Assembly (NCBI GenBank): GCA_018268335.1
Contig: JAFDWT010000012.1
Span: 1-45,205, forward strand
Source of the DNA: Armatimonadota bacterium
Lineage (GTDB): Bacteria > Armatimonadota > Fimbriimonadia > Fimbriimonadales > Fimbriimonadaceae
Reading direction: 5' to 3'
Length of the DNA stretch: 45,205 bases
The notes below the pieces were generated by a model that was not told the origin of the DNA, searched no databases, and saw only the letters and a list, made by a program, of their open reading frames with translations. Position 1 is the stretch's first letter. Each line of letters starts with the position of its first letter. The position numbers and the translations under genes are program-made. Positions 16,667-25,721 of this stretch are shown piece after piece.

Positions 16667-17314
16667 TTAGCCCGTGAGGCGAGACAAGCGTTCCAGGGCC
16701 TCGCGGACCCTGTCTTGCCGCTCGTCGGCCGGGGCCGCCGCCTTGGGCGTCTCCAGTCGGGCCTTGGTGGCCGTCAGCAGTTCCTTGGCCGCCTCGAAGT
16801 CGCGGCTGCGAACTGGTTCGTCTTCATCGTCCAACCCACCGAAATCGACGACAGCATGGGTGGGAGCGACGGGCTTTTCTTCAGCTCGCTTCTCGTCCAA
16901 AAGCTCGAAGAAGGCTTTGGGCTTCACTGCCTCGGCGGAAGGAGTCGTGGTCAGGTCGCAGACCAGGCTTGCACCGCTCGCTGTGACGCTGAGAAGCAGC
17001 GTGCGGTCGCGCACCTCGACGACCTGCAGCGTGCCGCCACCAAAATTGGCTGACTCCATGCTGCGGATTGGATTGTCGATGCTCGTGTCGAGCCGTTTGG
17101 TGAACTTCGACATAACGAAGGGAAGCCCCCACTTGAGGAGCCCAAAGACAACAGCAAGTGCTGCGACCATCTGGAAGACCTCCATACCGCTTACCGCTGG
17201 CCCGACCGACGTCGCCGGCGCTGTGGTCAAGTCCTTTTTGGTTCCCAGTGTCTCGCCTGCCCAGGCGAAGGATGTCAGAGTGAAAGCAAGTCCAAGCAGT
17301 GCGGTTTTCCTCAT
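16667..17314 (-). CDS. fliO: Flagellar biosynthesis protein FliO-like
   Basis: The protein (215 aa) has a signal-peptide-like N-terminus (MRKTALLGLAFTLTSFAWA), one transmembrane helix at about 44-62 (MEVFQMVAALAVVFGLLKWG), and a small cytoplasmic beta domain (GGGTLQVVEVRDRTLLLSVT) typical of FliO, which helps assemble FliP. FliO is poorly conserved; the call rests on topology and on its place directly upstream of fliP. The C-terminal third is long, charged and probably disordered (AAKELLTATKARLETPKAAA). The ATG overlaps the fliY/N stop (TAATG) and has a GAGGTGG Shine-Dalgarno. Confidence 0.88.
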   Translation of the reverse strand: MRKTALLGLAFTLTSFAWAGETLGTKKDLTTAPATSVGPAVSGMEVFQMVAALAVVFGLLKWGLPFVMSKFTKRLDTSIDNPIRSMESANFGGGTLQVVEVRDRTLLLSVTASGASLVCDLTTTPSAEAVKPKAFFELLDEKRAEEKPVAPTHAVVDFGGLDDEDEPVRSRDFEAAKELLTATKARLETPKAAAPADERQDRVREALERLSRLTG

Positions 17315-18222
17315 TAGGCCACCTCGTTCAGTTTCGAAAGTCGTTCTTGCAGGCTCAGGATTTCGGTGATGCGGACGCCGAAGTTGTCTTCGATGACGAC
17401 GACCTCGCCTCGAGCGACCAGTCGTCCATTGACCATGACGTCGACGGGCTCGCCGGCCGCCTTGTCGATCTGGACGATGGAGCCCGAGCCCAGCTCGACC
17501 ACATCCTTGACCAGCATCTTCATGCGGCCGAGTTCCACGCTGATTTCCAGCGGGATGTCCATGATCATCTCCAGGGCCGAATCGTCCACCGTCAAGGCGG
17601 GGCCGCTGATGCCGATCTCTGCCGACTGGGCACCCAGTACGCTGACGGCCATCTCCTCGTCGCCGTTGGCGGGCGTGTTGGTGATGTGGCGCGCCGTGCT
17701 GGCGTCGACCAGCCAAGTGGCAGTAGTTTCTATGCCGTCTCCGCTCAAGTCGACATCGACCTTGATGAGCTCCGGAGACCGTTGGAGGTTGTTCGGCAGG
17801 TTAAAGATCTGGTAGCGGTTCGACAGACCGCTCGCGACGATCGGCTCGTTCCGGATCGTTCCTGTAGCCTGGCAGATACCCTGGACTAGTCCCTCGACGA
17901 AAGGTCGGAGCTTGCCTGCCATCTGGTCGTCGGCGATCGACTTCGTCTCGCCGGTGACCAGCTCGTAGACAGCTAGCAGGGCTTCGGTCGGCAGTAAGAC
18001 GGCCTGGATGCTGTCGGGCGAGTCCGCAAAGCAGAACTGAATGACCAACTTCGGTGAAGCCATCTCCGCATAGATGTCCGTCAGCGGGACGGAGTTGACC
18101 TTGGCGTCATGGAACTGCAGGGCGGTCTCGACCGACTCGCTTGTCGTGTTCGACACCGTCTGCCAGACTTGGCTCTGCGCGTTGTTGAACTTATTGATGA
18201 GTTCGTCTGTGATCTTCGACAT
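17314..18222 (-). CDS. fliN: Flagellar motor switch protein FliY/FliN
   Basis: The last 85 residues are a SpoA/FliN C-ring domain (MDIPLEISVELGRMKMLVKD, then VELGSGSIVQIDKAAGEPVD and NGRLVARGEVVVIEDNFGVR). The 200-residue N-terminal part resembles the CheC/CheX-like domain of FliY. However, where CheC-type phosphatases have ExxN, this protein reads Glu110-Gly-Leu-Val113, so phosphatase activity is doubtful, and no FliM-like N-terminal CheY-binding peptide is visible. It therefore looks like an extended C-ring subunit. It lies 6 bases after fliM and overlaps fliO. Confidence 0.9.
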   Translation of the reverse strand: MSKITDELINKFNNAQSQVWQTVSNTTSESVETALQFHDAKVNSVPLTDIYAEMASPKLVIQFCFADSPDSIQAVLLPTEALLAVYELVTGETKSIADDQMAGKLRPFVEGLVQGICQATGTIRNEPIVASGLSNRYQIFNLPNNLQRSPELIKVDVDLSGDGIETTATWLVDASTARHITNTPANGDEEMAVSVLGAQSAEIGISGPALTVDDSALEMIMDIPLEISVELGRMKMLVKDVVELGSGSIVQIDKAAGEPVDVMVNGRLVARGEVVVIEDNFGVRITEILSLQERLSKLNEVA

Positions 18223-18228
18223 GTGGGG

Positions 18229-19272
18229 TCACTCGTTGTTGCGGATCGGGGCGGTCACTTCGAAAGCGAGTTTCTTGCCGTCTAGGCCTGGCCGCACGTA
18301 AAACTTGGCGGCGTCCTTGACGAGAAGGTGGAGGTCCTGTTCGGACTTCTGGTTGAGGCGGAGCGTGTCGCCGACTCGGAGGCGGAGAAAGTCGTGCACG
18401 CTCAACCGGCACTGGCCGAGTTGGACGGCGCAGTCGACTTGCGTGGCGTTAAGCTGGCCGACCAGGGCGCGACGGTTGGCGACGGTCTGCTTGCGGTTGC
18501 TGGCAGCGGCGAACCACTTTTGCGCGCTGAGCTTAGCGGTGATCGGCTTGAGGACCATGTACGGCACGCACAGGCTCATAGCGCCATGGGCGTCGCCGAC
18601 GCGGACCTCGAAAAGGATGCTGACGACGATGTCGGTCGGCGGAGCGATCTGGACGAACTGGGCGCTGGTCTCGATGGCCTCCAGCGACGGGTTGACGATG
18701 ACGACGCCTTCCCAAGCCGACTTGAGCGCCATGAACATCCGCTCGACGATCTGGCGGAACAGCGGCTGCTCGATGTCGGTGAGGACGGTGCGTTCCAGCG
18801 ACCGGCCAGGTCCGCCCAGAAGCTTGTCGATCATGGTGAAGACAAGACCGAACTCAAGCTCCAGCGCTGCTTGGCCGTTCAACGGCGGCAGCGACATGAT
18901 GGTGAAAACTGACTGGTTGATACTGCGGAGGTACTCCTCGTAAGGCACCTGCTCCAACGAGATGAGGTCGATACTGATGGTGCTGCGGAGGTAAGCGCTC
19001 AACGCAGTGCTGGCGAAGCGGGCGAACGTCTCGTGCAGCATCTGTAACGTGCGGAGCTGCTCTTTGGAGAACTTGTCCGGACGTCGGAAGTCGTAGACTT
19101 CGTAAGCGACCGCGGCGCGGTGCGATCCGATGCCTGAGGCCTTGAAGCTCGCCGACGCGGCAGGGGTCGCGGCCGAAGAAAGAGATCCGCCGGCAGCCGC
19201 GTCGGCCGCCTGTGGTTCGACAAGCGAACTCAAAAGCGCTTCAATTTCCGACTGCGACAGGATGTCCGACAC
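18229..19272 (-). CDS. fliM: Flagellar motor switch protein FliM
   Basis: FliM is the C-ring subunit that binds phospho-CheY. The N-terminus MSDILSQSEIEALLSSL carries the CheY-binding peptide. The middle domain (about 45-240) includes RRPDKFSKEQLRTLQMLHET, PPLNGQAALELEFGLVFTMI and LLGGPGR with the conserved GGxG. The last 80 residues form the SpoA domain (VDCAVQLGQCRLSVHDFLRL). The start is GTG 19272, preceded by AAGGCGG; another GTG at 19302 would add ten residues. It is the first gene of the seven-gene flagellar run, with an 82-base gap upstream. Confidence 0.95.
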   Translation of the reverse strand: MSDILSQSEIEALLSSLVEPQAADAAAGGSLSSAATPAASASFKASGIGSHRAAVAYEVYDFRRPDKFSKEQLRTLQMLHETFARFASTALSAYLRSTISIDLISLEQVPYEEYLRSINQSVFTIMSLPPLNGQAALELEFGLVFTMIDKLLGGPGRSLERTVLTDIEQPLFRQIVERMFMALKSAWEGVVIVNPSLEAIETSAQFVQIAPPTDIVVSILFEVRVGDAHGAMSLCVPYMVLKPITAKLSAQKWFAAASNRKQTVANRRALVGQLNATQVDCAVQLGQCRLSVHDFLRLRVGDTLRLNQKSEQDLHLLVKDAAKFYVRPGLDGKKLAFEVTAPIRNNE

Positions 19273-19354
19273 GTTTCCGCCTTGCAGCCCGACGAGGTCC
19301 ACTCGTGGGCTTCAGTTTGGTATCGGTGTATTTGCCAGGAACTGGAGTGCTTTG

Positions 19355-20494
19355 TTAGGTTTTTGGCTGCGGGTTCTTGACTTTCACGATCGCGCCAGTC
19401 GGTGCGACCTTGGCCCAGCCCCCTTTGCGTTCAATGACCGAGCCAGTGACAAGCGTCCCCTTGCCTAGTGGCAGCCAAAGTGGCTTCTTGCCGACGACGG
19501 CGGGGACGGTGAACTGCAACTCCTGCCTCTCTGCGCAGGCGTCGACGATGGCGGCGGCGAAGTCCGTGCCTCGGTTGCCAGCAGTGATGCGGAACGCCCG
19601 CCCCATAACTGCGGGAGGAAGAACTGTGTGGGCGTAAGTCGCCAGGGCGACATATGCGTTGTAGGCAGACTCAGAATCTTTGGCCAGCAAGGCCAAGTCA
19701 GGGCCACTGGCCGCTGTTGACTTCACCAATGGATCGACTCTGTCAACCAAGTAGTGTTCGAGTTCGGTGACGTTCGCTTTGGCGACGTCGGCGGGCACGA
19801 GCTTCTTGGCATGCATGGCGTCGACCAGCCACTTGATGTAAATCCGCTCGCCGACATCGCCGTTGGCCCACGACTCCGGCCCCTTGAACGGCCCGATCTG
19901 GGGCAGGCTGGCGTGGCCGAACTCATGGGCGACCTCGCGGACAAACTCGCGCGGCTCGGTGATGGTCTGGACTTGGTAGATGAAGACCGCGTTCATGTCG
20001 GTCATGGCCGGCTTGTCCGGAGTACCCAAGTCAGCGTTGACGAACATTTGCTCGCCCCCCGGCTCGCCTTCGGCGCACAGAAAGACATCGACTGCGCGGC
20101 GGTATTTCTCTGGGTTGTCGATCCCCAGGCGCTGGTAGTTCATGTCCCAGAGCCGCAGCAGAAGCCGGGTTGCCCAAACGGCGGGGTCGTTGTCGAGTGT
20201 CTCATTGCGATACTGCGAAAAGACACGGAACCGCACTTTTGAACCCGACTGCGTCGTGTCGGTCCGGCCATAGCCAGCGGTAACGAACGGGAACAGCCAG
20301 GGTTTGCGCGGGCATTTCTGCGGCTCTTCGGACGCGGCCAGCCTGATCCACAGCGTGTGGACAAGGCGCGGGTCTTCGACGCTCGGGAGGTCCGAGGTCG
20401 CGTAGGAAGGCGCCGTGCCAGGCGGCGGCTTGTTGGGGTCCTGCACCGGTTGCGGATACAGGAGCGCCAGAGTGATCAGCGCGGCAGTCACCAT
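19355..20494 (-). CDS. Secreted metallopeptidase-like protein with HEFGH motif, 379 aa
   Basis: A short signal peptide (MVTAALITLALLYPQP) precedes a 360-residue exported protein. The central VREVAHEFGHASLPQIGPFK segment near residue 190 contains HExxH, the zinc-binding and catalytic motif of gluzincin/metzincin peptidases, followed about 20 residues later by GERIYIKWLVD, where a third ligand could lie. I do not recognise the family. The C-terminal 60 residues (GKKPLWLPLGKGTLVTGSVI, then KGGWAKVAPTGAIVKVKN) look like an SH3-like beta domain. It starts 22 bases after the trxB stop on the same strand, so it may share that transcript. A TAGAAT hexamer straddles the trxB stop and could be an own promoter. 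Confidence 0.75.
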   Translation of the reverse strand: MVTAALITLALLYPQPVQDPNKPPPGTAPSYATSDLPSVEDPRLVHTLWIRLAASEEPQKCPRKPWLFPFVTAGYGRTDTTQSGSKVRFRVFSQYRNETLDNDPAVWATRLLLRLWDMNYQRLGIDNPEKYRRAVDVFLCAEGEPGGEQMFVNADLGTPDKPAMTDMNAVFIYQVQTITEPREFVREVAHEFGHASLPQIGPFKGPESWANGDVGERIYIKWLVDAMHAKKLVPADVAKANVTELEHYLVDRVDPLVKSTAASGPDLALLAKDSESAYNAYVALATYAHTVLPPAVMGRAFRITAGNRGTDFAAAIVDACAERQELQFTVPAVVGKKPLWLPLGKGTLVTGSVIERKGGWAKVAPTGAIVKVKNPQPKT

Positions 20495-20516
20495 CTCCCT
20501 CTACGACCCGACTATT

Positions 20517-21449
20517 CTACGCGCCCAAGCTCTCCAGGTGGCGTTCGGCGTCGATCGCCGCCATACAACCCGACCCGGCCGCCGTGATCGCTTGGCGATA
20601 CTTGTGGTCGGTGACGTCGCCGCAGGCGAAGACCCCGGAAACATTGGTCTCAGTCGAAAACGGTTTGACTTTGATGTAGCCGTTCTCGTCTGTTTCGAGA
20701 CTGTTCTTGAAGATGTCGCTGTTCGGGTGGTGGCCGATGGCCACAAAGACGCCGTCGAGCGGCAAGTCAGATTTGGTGTCGTCGATCGTGCTCGCCAAAC
20801 GGACTCCCGTCACTTTCTTCCTGGGTTCCATTTCGCCAGTGATTTCGTCGATTCGGCTGTTCCAAAAGACCTCGACCTTTGGGTTGGCAAGAACACGCTC
20901 CTGCATGATCTTGCTGGCCCGGAATTGGTCGCGGCGGTGGATCAGATAGACCTTGTCGGCGTGCCGGGTCAGGTAGTTCGCTTCCTCCATCGCGGTGTCC
21001 CCGCCACCGACGACCGCTACCGTCTTGCCGCGGAAGAAGAACCCGTCACACGTGGCGCAGGCGCTGACACCGTAGCCGCCAAATGTGACCTCCGACTCCA
21101 GGCCGATCCATTTCGCGCTCGCTCCGGTCGACACGATGACGGTGCGGGATTCGTGCTTCACGCCATTGGCCATGACCGAAAACGTCCCTGACGACAGGTC
21201 GGCCGATTCGACTGTCTCTTGTCTTATTCGCGCACCAAACTTCTCGGCTTGCTTGCGGAAAAGGTCCATCACATCAGGCCCCATGATCCCGTCTGGAAAG
21301 CCCGGGTAGTTCTCCACGTCGGTGGTGATCATGAGTTGCCCACCAGGCTCTGGGCCAGCGAACAAAAGCGGCTCCAAACCGGCGCGGCCGGCATAGAGTG
21401 CAGCGGTGTAACCGGCCGGGCCTGAGCCGACGATGATGACTTTTTCCAT
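20517..21449 (-). CDS. trxB: Thioredoxin reductase
   Basis: This FAD enzyme reduces thioredoxin with NADPH. The protein (310 aa) has the FAD motif IIVGSGPAGYTAALYAGRAG at the N-terminus, the redox pair CATC at 131-134, the NADPH motif VAVVGGGDTAMEEANYLT, HRRDQFRASKIM with the arginines of NADPH specificity, and the C-terminal FAD motif GVFACGDVTDHKYRQAITAA. The open frame extends to 21821, but ATG 21449 is the clear family start; a TTGACG and GAAAGAATC segment lie just upstream. A role in feeding reducing power to the thioredoxin-like protein at 2891 is possible but not shown. Confidence 0.96.
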   Translation of the reverse strand: MEKVIIVGSGPAGYTAALYAGRAGLEPLLFAGPEPGGQLMITTDVENYPGFPDGIMGPDVMDLFRKQAEKFGARIRQETVESADLSSGTFSVMANGVKHESRTVIVSTGASAKWIGLESEVTFGGYGVSACATCDGFFFRGKTVAVVGGGDTAMEEANYLTRHADKVYLIHRRDQFRASKIMQERVLANPKVEVFWNSRIDEITGEMEPRKKVTGVRLASTIDDTKSDLPLDGVFVAIGHHPNSDIFKNSLETDENGYIKVKPFSTETNVSGVFACGDVTDHKYRQAITAAGSGCMAAIDAERHLESLGA

Positions 21450-21618
21450 GTTGATTCTTTCGTCAATGGGATGTCCCGTGATTTCCATCCACGCCCTGTT
21501 GGTGCCGGTGACTCCACCCGATAAATGGATGGTAGGCGGGCGCCGATGCCGGTTTGTCGCATCCGTGCATGACTGTGTGAGCACAGTATCGCCTGTTGAT
21601 GACGTGATCGGGGCAGCA
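21450..21618. promoter_or_regulatory. Divergent intergenic region with palindrome 21572-21587
   Basis: The 169 bases between trxB and the diguanylate cyclase contain ACTGTG-TGAG-CACAGT (21572-21587), a perfect 6-bp dyad that could be an operator for either gene. Its spacing does not match the CRP or proteobacterial LexA consensus. No convincing -35/-10 pair could be assigned for the cyclase gene. Confidence 0.35.
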
Positions 21619-24573
21619 ATGGTGCGAAAGAACTGGACAGACCTCAGAACGAGTGCGACTGTCGCCCTTGCTTTGGTGGCCACCATCGTCCTCGTTGTCC
21701 AAGCTGTCTCTTGGCGTGACTCTGAGTCCCAGAGAATCCGGGCGAAGTCCAACTCCGATCTGCAAAAGCGGATCGAGAAGGCGTCCGTCAAGGTCAACGG
21801 CAAGCTGACCGACATGTACAAGTCGCTACGTACGCTGTCCAGGTTGCCGGGTGTCCGGTCGATAAGCAGTGATGGAAAGTCATTAGACTTGGTCGGCAGA
21901 ACGACGATCCAAGAACTTTACAATGACCTAGCTGACACGCTGCACGTCTCTGAGATATACATCGTCCCCAAAGACATCGACCCAGACAGTGCTGATGAGT
22001 CAAGAAGGGAACCGATCACCACATTCGACGAGTTGATCGTCGGTAAGACAGCTGGGAAGAAGGAATCGACCGAAAAAGTCGAGGAAGTCGAGATATATGA
22101 GTACCGCGAGATGCGGCGGCAGGCGCAAGTACTGGCTTCACTCTATGGCGACAAAACTCAACAGGAAAGCCTAGATATACCGTTCTTGTCCAGCCCGGAA
22201 GTTGTCACTTGTGATAATATGAAGTTCGACCCGGATCATCCCAATGATAGGAGCAGGTCTGGGCTCGTGCTTTCTGTTCCGATTTTCACTCCCGAAGGAA
22301 AGTTCAAAGGCCTGATGACTTCGGTGATCCTGAGTTCGGCTTTAGCGGACCTGCTTGCCGAAGATGGTCTGGCTCTGACCAACGGCGGTACAGGCGTCAA
22401 GATTGCTAGCACCCCAAGTGATGTGTCTAACTTGTCTTCTGAGGCTGATGTGCCAGCTCTCTCCGTAGCGGCAGATTTGCCGTTTAAGGACCTATCTGGA
22501 AAGTGGCGGGTCTCGACCGCATTTGACACGCATTTAGATATCAGCTCCGAGTTGACATCACTAAACTCGCAGTTTGCGATGCGAGCTGCTATTGCTGCGA
22601 TACTCGGGCTATGCATGATCGCTGCGGCCATCATTGAGTCCAGTTGGCGTAAGAAGCAGCTACAGACGAAGGAGGACCTGCACCGGCAAGTGGCCGAACA
22701 AACTGAGGCGCTGTCGAAGATGGTCGGCGAGTTGGAGAGTATCAACGAAGAGTACAAAGCCCAAGCAGACGAATTGGAGCAGTCGACGGGTTTGCTTCAA
22801 GAACGACAAAACGAACTGCACAAAGCTTTGGAAGATTCCGAGCTGCAAACTGCACTCTATGCACACGCATCAAAGCGCTTCGAATCACTCTTCAATGGTC
22901 TTCCAGTCGGCTGCGCCACGATCGACGCGAACCATGACGTCATGGAGTGGAACGCGACTATGGGCTTGCTAGCGAAGTGTCCGGCCCATGATGTGTTGCT
23001 CCGACCGGTCAAAGTTGTATTAAGTGGTATTGACGGAGATTTGTTGTCGAACGCCCTGGAGTCTGTTTTCCAGCATGGCGAGGCGGCAAAGTTCGAGTCA
23101 GAATGGAAGCGAGTCGAAGGGCCGCAGATGTTCGTGCAGATCAGCATCTTTCCGTTGCGGCATAGCAACGGCGAAACCGCTGGGGCGATCATCTGTGCGG
23201 CTGACATCACGGCAGCTACGATTGCGGCAAGGGAGATAGCGACCAGTGAGGCAAAACTGCGCGCCTTTATTGACCACGCTCCTGTTCCGTTCGCGATATT
23301 TGATATGGAGATGCGATACCAGGCGGTCAGCCGTGCTTGGTGTCAGACTCACGGTTTGAAACAGGATGACCTAATCGGCAAGGTCTATGAAGACGTCTTC
23401 GAAGAATCACCTGAGCTTTGGAAGACAGCTTTTGGTCATGCCCTGGAAGGGACACAAGTCTCTAGTGCGGAAGACAGGTTCCAACTCCATGACGGTACGA
23501 CACAATGGACAAAATGGGAGTGCTGCCCCTGGTATCAGCAAGAGGGTGTCATTGGCGGCGTCGCAGTGATCACAGAAAATGTGACTGAGCGACACACAGT
23601 ACTAGAGCAACTTTTTGATGCTCACGAGCAAGTGTCTTCGATTTTGGAGAGTATCAACGATTCGTTCATGTCCATCGACAACGATGACCTGATCGTGTAT
23701 ATCAACCACTCCGCATGTCAGGCCTTGGACATGCGTAAGTCTGTTTCCATCAACGGCTCGTTGAAGGAGTCGTGCCCACCAGAAGTTTATGACAAAATCT
23801 GGCCCTTCTGTGTTCAAGCGAGGCAGACAGGGTTGCGTCAGGATTGCGACTTTGAATTCGCTGGGGCCTGGCTTGAGTTTCGCGTTTATCCATCAGGTAG
23901 TGGTATTAGCATCTTCTTCCAAGACATCAGCGAAAGGAAGAGGATCGAACGTCAGGTATACAAGCTGCTCATCGAGATGAACGATGCGAACTGCGCACTA
24001 GAGGTTTCGCAGCTTGAATTGCGGTCAGCGAATGCCAACTTGCAGGCGCTTGCCACAACAGATGGCCTCACCGGCATCCATAACCACCGATACTTCCAAG
24101 ATTTTCTGGCAGAGCACATCGAGTCGTGCCGTGCGGAGGGGACTAACTTGTCGGTCATCCTGATGGACGTAGACAAGTTCAAGAGCTTTAACGACGAGTT
24201 TGGGCACCAAGCAGGAGACACGGTGCTCATTGGAGTCGCTAAATGCCTCTCAGAGGTTGTCGAGGCGCCGCACCTTGTAGCACGCTACGGCGGAGAAGAA
24301 TTTGTTGTAGTTGCTGTTGGCCTTGATCAAGAGCAGGCCTGGTTCCTTGCAGAGAAGATCAGGAAGGAGATCGAGGGCAACGAATGGACGTATCGTCAGG
24401 TGACAGCGAGCTTTGGCGTCTCCATGCTGATGGATTCGGACGACAAGCCCCAGAAGGTGATCGAGCGCTCGGACAAGGCACTCTACACCTCCAAGGAACA
24501 AGGCAGGAACCGATCGACCATCTTTGGCGAGCCACAGAAACAGGACGGGTCGAAAACGGCAAAGTCAGGCTAG
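21619..24573 (+). CDS. Membrane diguanylate cyclase with periplasmic sensor and three PAS domains
   Basis: The protein (984 aa) should make cyclic di-GMP. It has transmembrane helix 1 at about 10-31, an extracytoplasmic sensor region of some 285 residues, helix 2 at about 319-340, a coiled coil (residues 345-420), then PAS-like domains beginning near 422 (LFNGLPVGCATIDANHDVME), 546 (LRAFIDHAPVPFAIFDMEMR) and 674 (LESINDSFMSIDNDDLIVYI). The GGDEF domain begins TTDGLTGIHNHRYF and carries an intact GGEEF active site at 891-895. The inhibitory RxxD I-site expected just before it is not present (VVEAPHLVARYGGEEF), so product inhibition is unlikely. ATG 21619 is chosen because the longer frame overlaps trxB. 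A 60-base hand count at 21901 gives 47% GC against 65% for the next gene, suggesting a different origin or weak codon selection. Confidence 0.92.
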   Translation: MVRKNWTDLRTSATVALALVATIVLVVQAVSWRDSESQRIRAKSNSDLQKRIEKASVKVNGKLTDMYKSLRTLSRLPGVRSISSDGKSLDLVGRTTIQELYNDLADTLHVSEIYIVPKDIDPDSADESRREPITTFDELIVGKTAGKKESTEKVEEVEIYEYREMRRQAQVLASLYGDKTQQESLDIPFLSSPEVVTCDNMKFDPDHPNDRSRSGLVLSVPIFTPEGKFKGLMTSVILSSALADLLAEDGLALTNGGTGVKIASTPSDVSNLSSEADVPALSVAADLPFKDLSGKWRVSTAFDTHLDISSELTSLNSQFAMRAAIAAILGLCMIAAAIIESSWRKKQLQTKEDLHRQVAEQTEALSKMVGELESINEEYKAQADELEQSTGLLQERQNELHKALEDSELQTALYAHASKRFESLFNGLPVGCATIDANHDVMEWNATMGLLAKCPAHDVLLRPVKVVLSGIDGDLLSNALESVFQHGEAAKFESEWKRVEGPQMFVQISIFPLRHSNGETAGAIICAADITAATIAAREIATSEAKLRAFIDHAPVPFAIFDMEMRYQAVSRAWCQTHGLKQDDLIGKVYEDVFEESPELWKTAFGHALEGTQVSSAEDRFQLHDGTTQWTKWECCPWYQQEGVIGGVAVITENVTERHTVLEQLFDAHEQVSSILESINDSFMSIDNDDLIVYINHSACQALDMRKSVSINGSLKESCPPEVYDKIWPFCVQARQTGLRQDCDFEFAGAWLEFRVYPSGSGISIFFQDISERKRIERQVYKLLIEMNDANCALEVSQLELRSANANLQALATTDGLTGIHNHRYFQDFLAEHIESCRAEGTNLSVILMDVDKFKSFNDEFGHQAGDTVLIGVAKCLSEVVEAPHLVARYGGEEFVVVAVGLDQEQAWFLAEKIRKEIEGNEWTYRQVTASFGVSMLMDSDDKPQKVIERSDKALYTSKEQGRNRSTIFGEPQKQDGSKTAKSG

Positions 24574-24634
24574 TCCGATAGAGTCAAACCGGCAAAATGA
24601 CCGTCTGATCGAGAAGGAACTTCATTTACGATTC

Positions 24635-24651
24635 GGAGGTATAAGTCCTCC
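24635..24651 (+). promoter_or_regulatory. -10 element inside a short inverted repeat
   Basis: GGAGG (24635-24639) and CCTCC (24647-24651) flank TATAAG (24640-24645), which ends 8 bases before the aminopeptidase ATG. The hexamer would place the transcription start at or near the start codon; the flanking dyad could be a small operator. The 80 bases before it hold nothing else recognisable. Confidence 0.4.
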
Positions 24652-24653
24652 AA

Positions 24654-25709
24654 ATGAACCTCAACCTTCTGCAAGAACTGACCGAGGCCCATGGCGTGCC
24701 GGGCCAGGAAGACCGTGTCCGCGAGATCGTCGCCCGAGAGTTGAAGCCCTACGCGGACCTCTCCACCGACACGATGGGCAACCTGATCGCCCACAAGCAA
24801 GCCACTGGAAACAAGTCCGGCAAGAAGCTGATGCTGGCAGCCCATATGGACGAGATCGGCTTCATCGTCAGCCATATCTCCGACAAAGGGTTCCTGCGAA
24901 TCGTCCCCGTCGGTGGATGGGATCCACGCATGATGGCGGCGCAGAGAGTCCAAGTCAACACCGCCACAGGCCTGATTCCCGGCCTTCTGATGCTGGGTGT
25001 CAAACCCAAGCACCTTCTTTCAGCTGAGGAAGCGGGCAGGGCCATGAAGATCGAGGACTACTTCATCGACCTGGGCATGACGGGCGACGAGGCCAAGAGC
25101 AAGGTGCGCGTCGGCGACGGCGTTTCGATGGACCGCAAGTTCCAGACCATGGGCGACCTGTGCACCTGTAAAGCGATGGACGACCGTGTCGCCGTTTTTG
25201 TGATGATCGAAGCAATCAAGAAAGCAGCTTCGCACAATGTTGATGTCTACGCAGTAGCAACCGTCCAGGAAGAGATCGGGCTCCGAGGCGCCACCGCCGC
25301 GGGCTCGTCCATCAAGCCCGACGCTGTCGTCGCCCTCGACATCACGTTGGCTAACGACTTCCCGGGTATTCCTGAAGAGGCCAGCGTCACACGCCTGGGC
25401 CAGGGCACTGCGATCAAGTTCATGGACTCCTCGCTGATCTGCCACCCCAAGATGGTCGCTCACTTCCGAGACCTGGCCGAATCCAAGGGCATCAAGCATC
25501 AAATCGAGGTGCTGCCTTTTGGCGGCACCGACGCGGGCGGCATCCAGCGCCAGAACGGCGGCGTGCCGGCCTTTACACTTTCCATACCCTGCCGGTACGT
25601 CCACACGGTCAACGAGACCGTACATAAGCTTGATGTCCAAGCCAGTATCGACTTGCTTGCCGCCTATATCGAAGACGCGCACAACGGCGACTACACCTAC
25701 TCAGTCTGA
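24654..25709 (+). CDS. M42-family aminopeptidase (FrvX/glutamyl aminopeptidase-like)
   Basis: It is a cytosolic di-zinc aminopeptidase that should remove N-terminal residues from short peptides. The 351-residue protein has the ligands in order: AAHMDEIGFIVS with His64 and the Asp66 catalytic partner, KAMDDRVAVFV with the bridging Asp, TVQEEIGLRGA with the catalytic Glu, ALDITLAND with the next Asp, and CRYVHTVNETV with the final His. FGGTDAGGIQ is also typical. The family includes enzymes once labelled endoglucanase or deblocking aminopeptidase; substrate preference is not visible. It is followed after 12 bases by the DUF4337 gene. Confidence 0.93.
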   Translation: MNLNLLQELTEAHGVPGQEDRVREIVARELKPYADLSTDTMGNLIAHKQATGNKSGKKLMLAAHMDEIGFIVSHISDKGFLRIVPVGGWDPRMMAAQRVQVNTATGLIPGLLMLGVKPKHLLSAEEAGRAMKIEDYFIDLGMTGDEAKSKVRVGDGVSMDRKFQTMGDLCTCKAMDDRVAVFVMIEAIKKAASHNVDVYAVATVQEEIGLRGATAAGSSIKPDAVVALDITLANDFPGIPEEASVTRLGQGTAIKFMDSSLICHPKMVAHFRDLAESKGIKHQIEVLPFGGTDAGGIQRQNGGVPAFTLSIPCRYVHTVNETVHKLDVQASIDLLAAYIEDAHNGDYTYSV

Positions 25710-25721
25710 GGCGGTGGCCTG

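Noticed and set aside
19311-19354. Sigma-28 flagellar promoter upstream of fliM (an ACCGATAC-like element on the minus strand)
   Set aside because: A matching TAAAGTTT-type -35 at the proper spacing is not present.
21572-21587. CRP or LexA site (ACTGTG-TGAG-CACAGT)
   Set aside because: The spacing between half-sites is 4 bases, or 6 when read as CTGT/ACAG, and matches neither consensus; kept only as an unassigned dyad.
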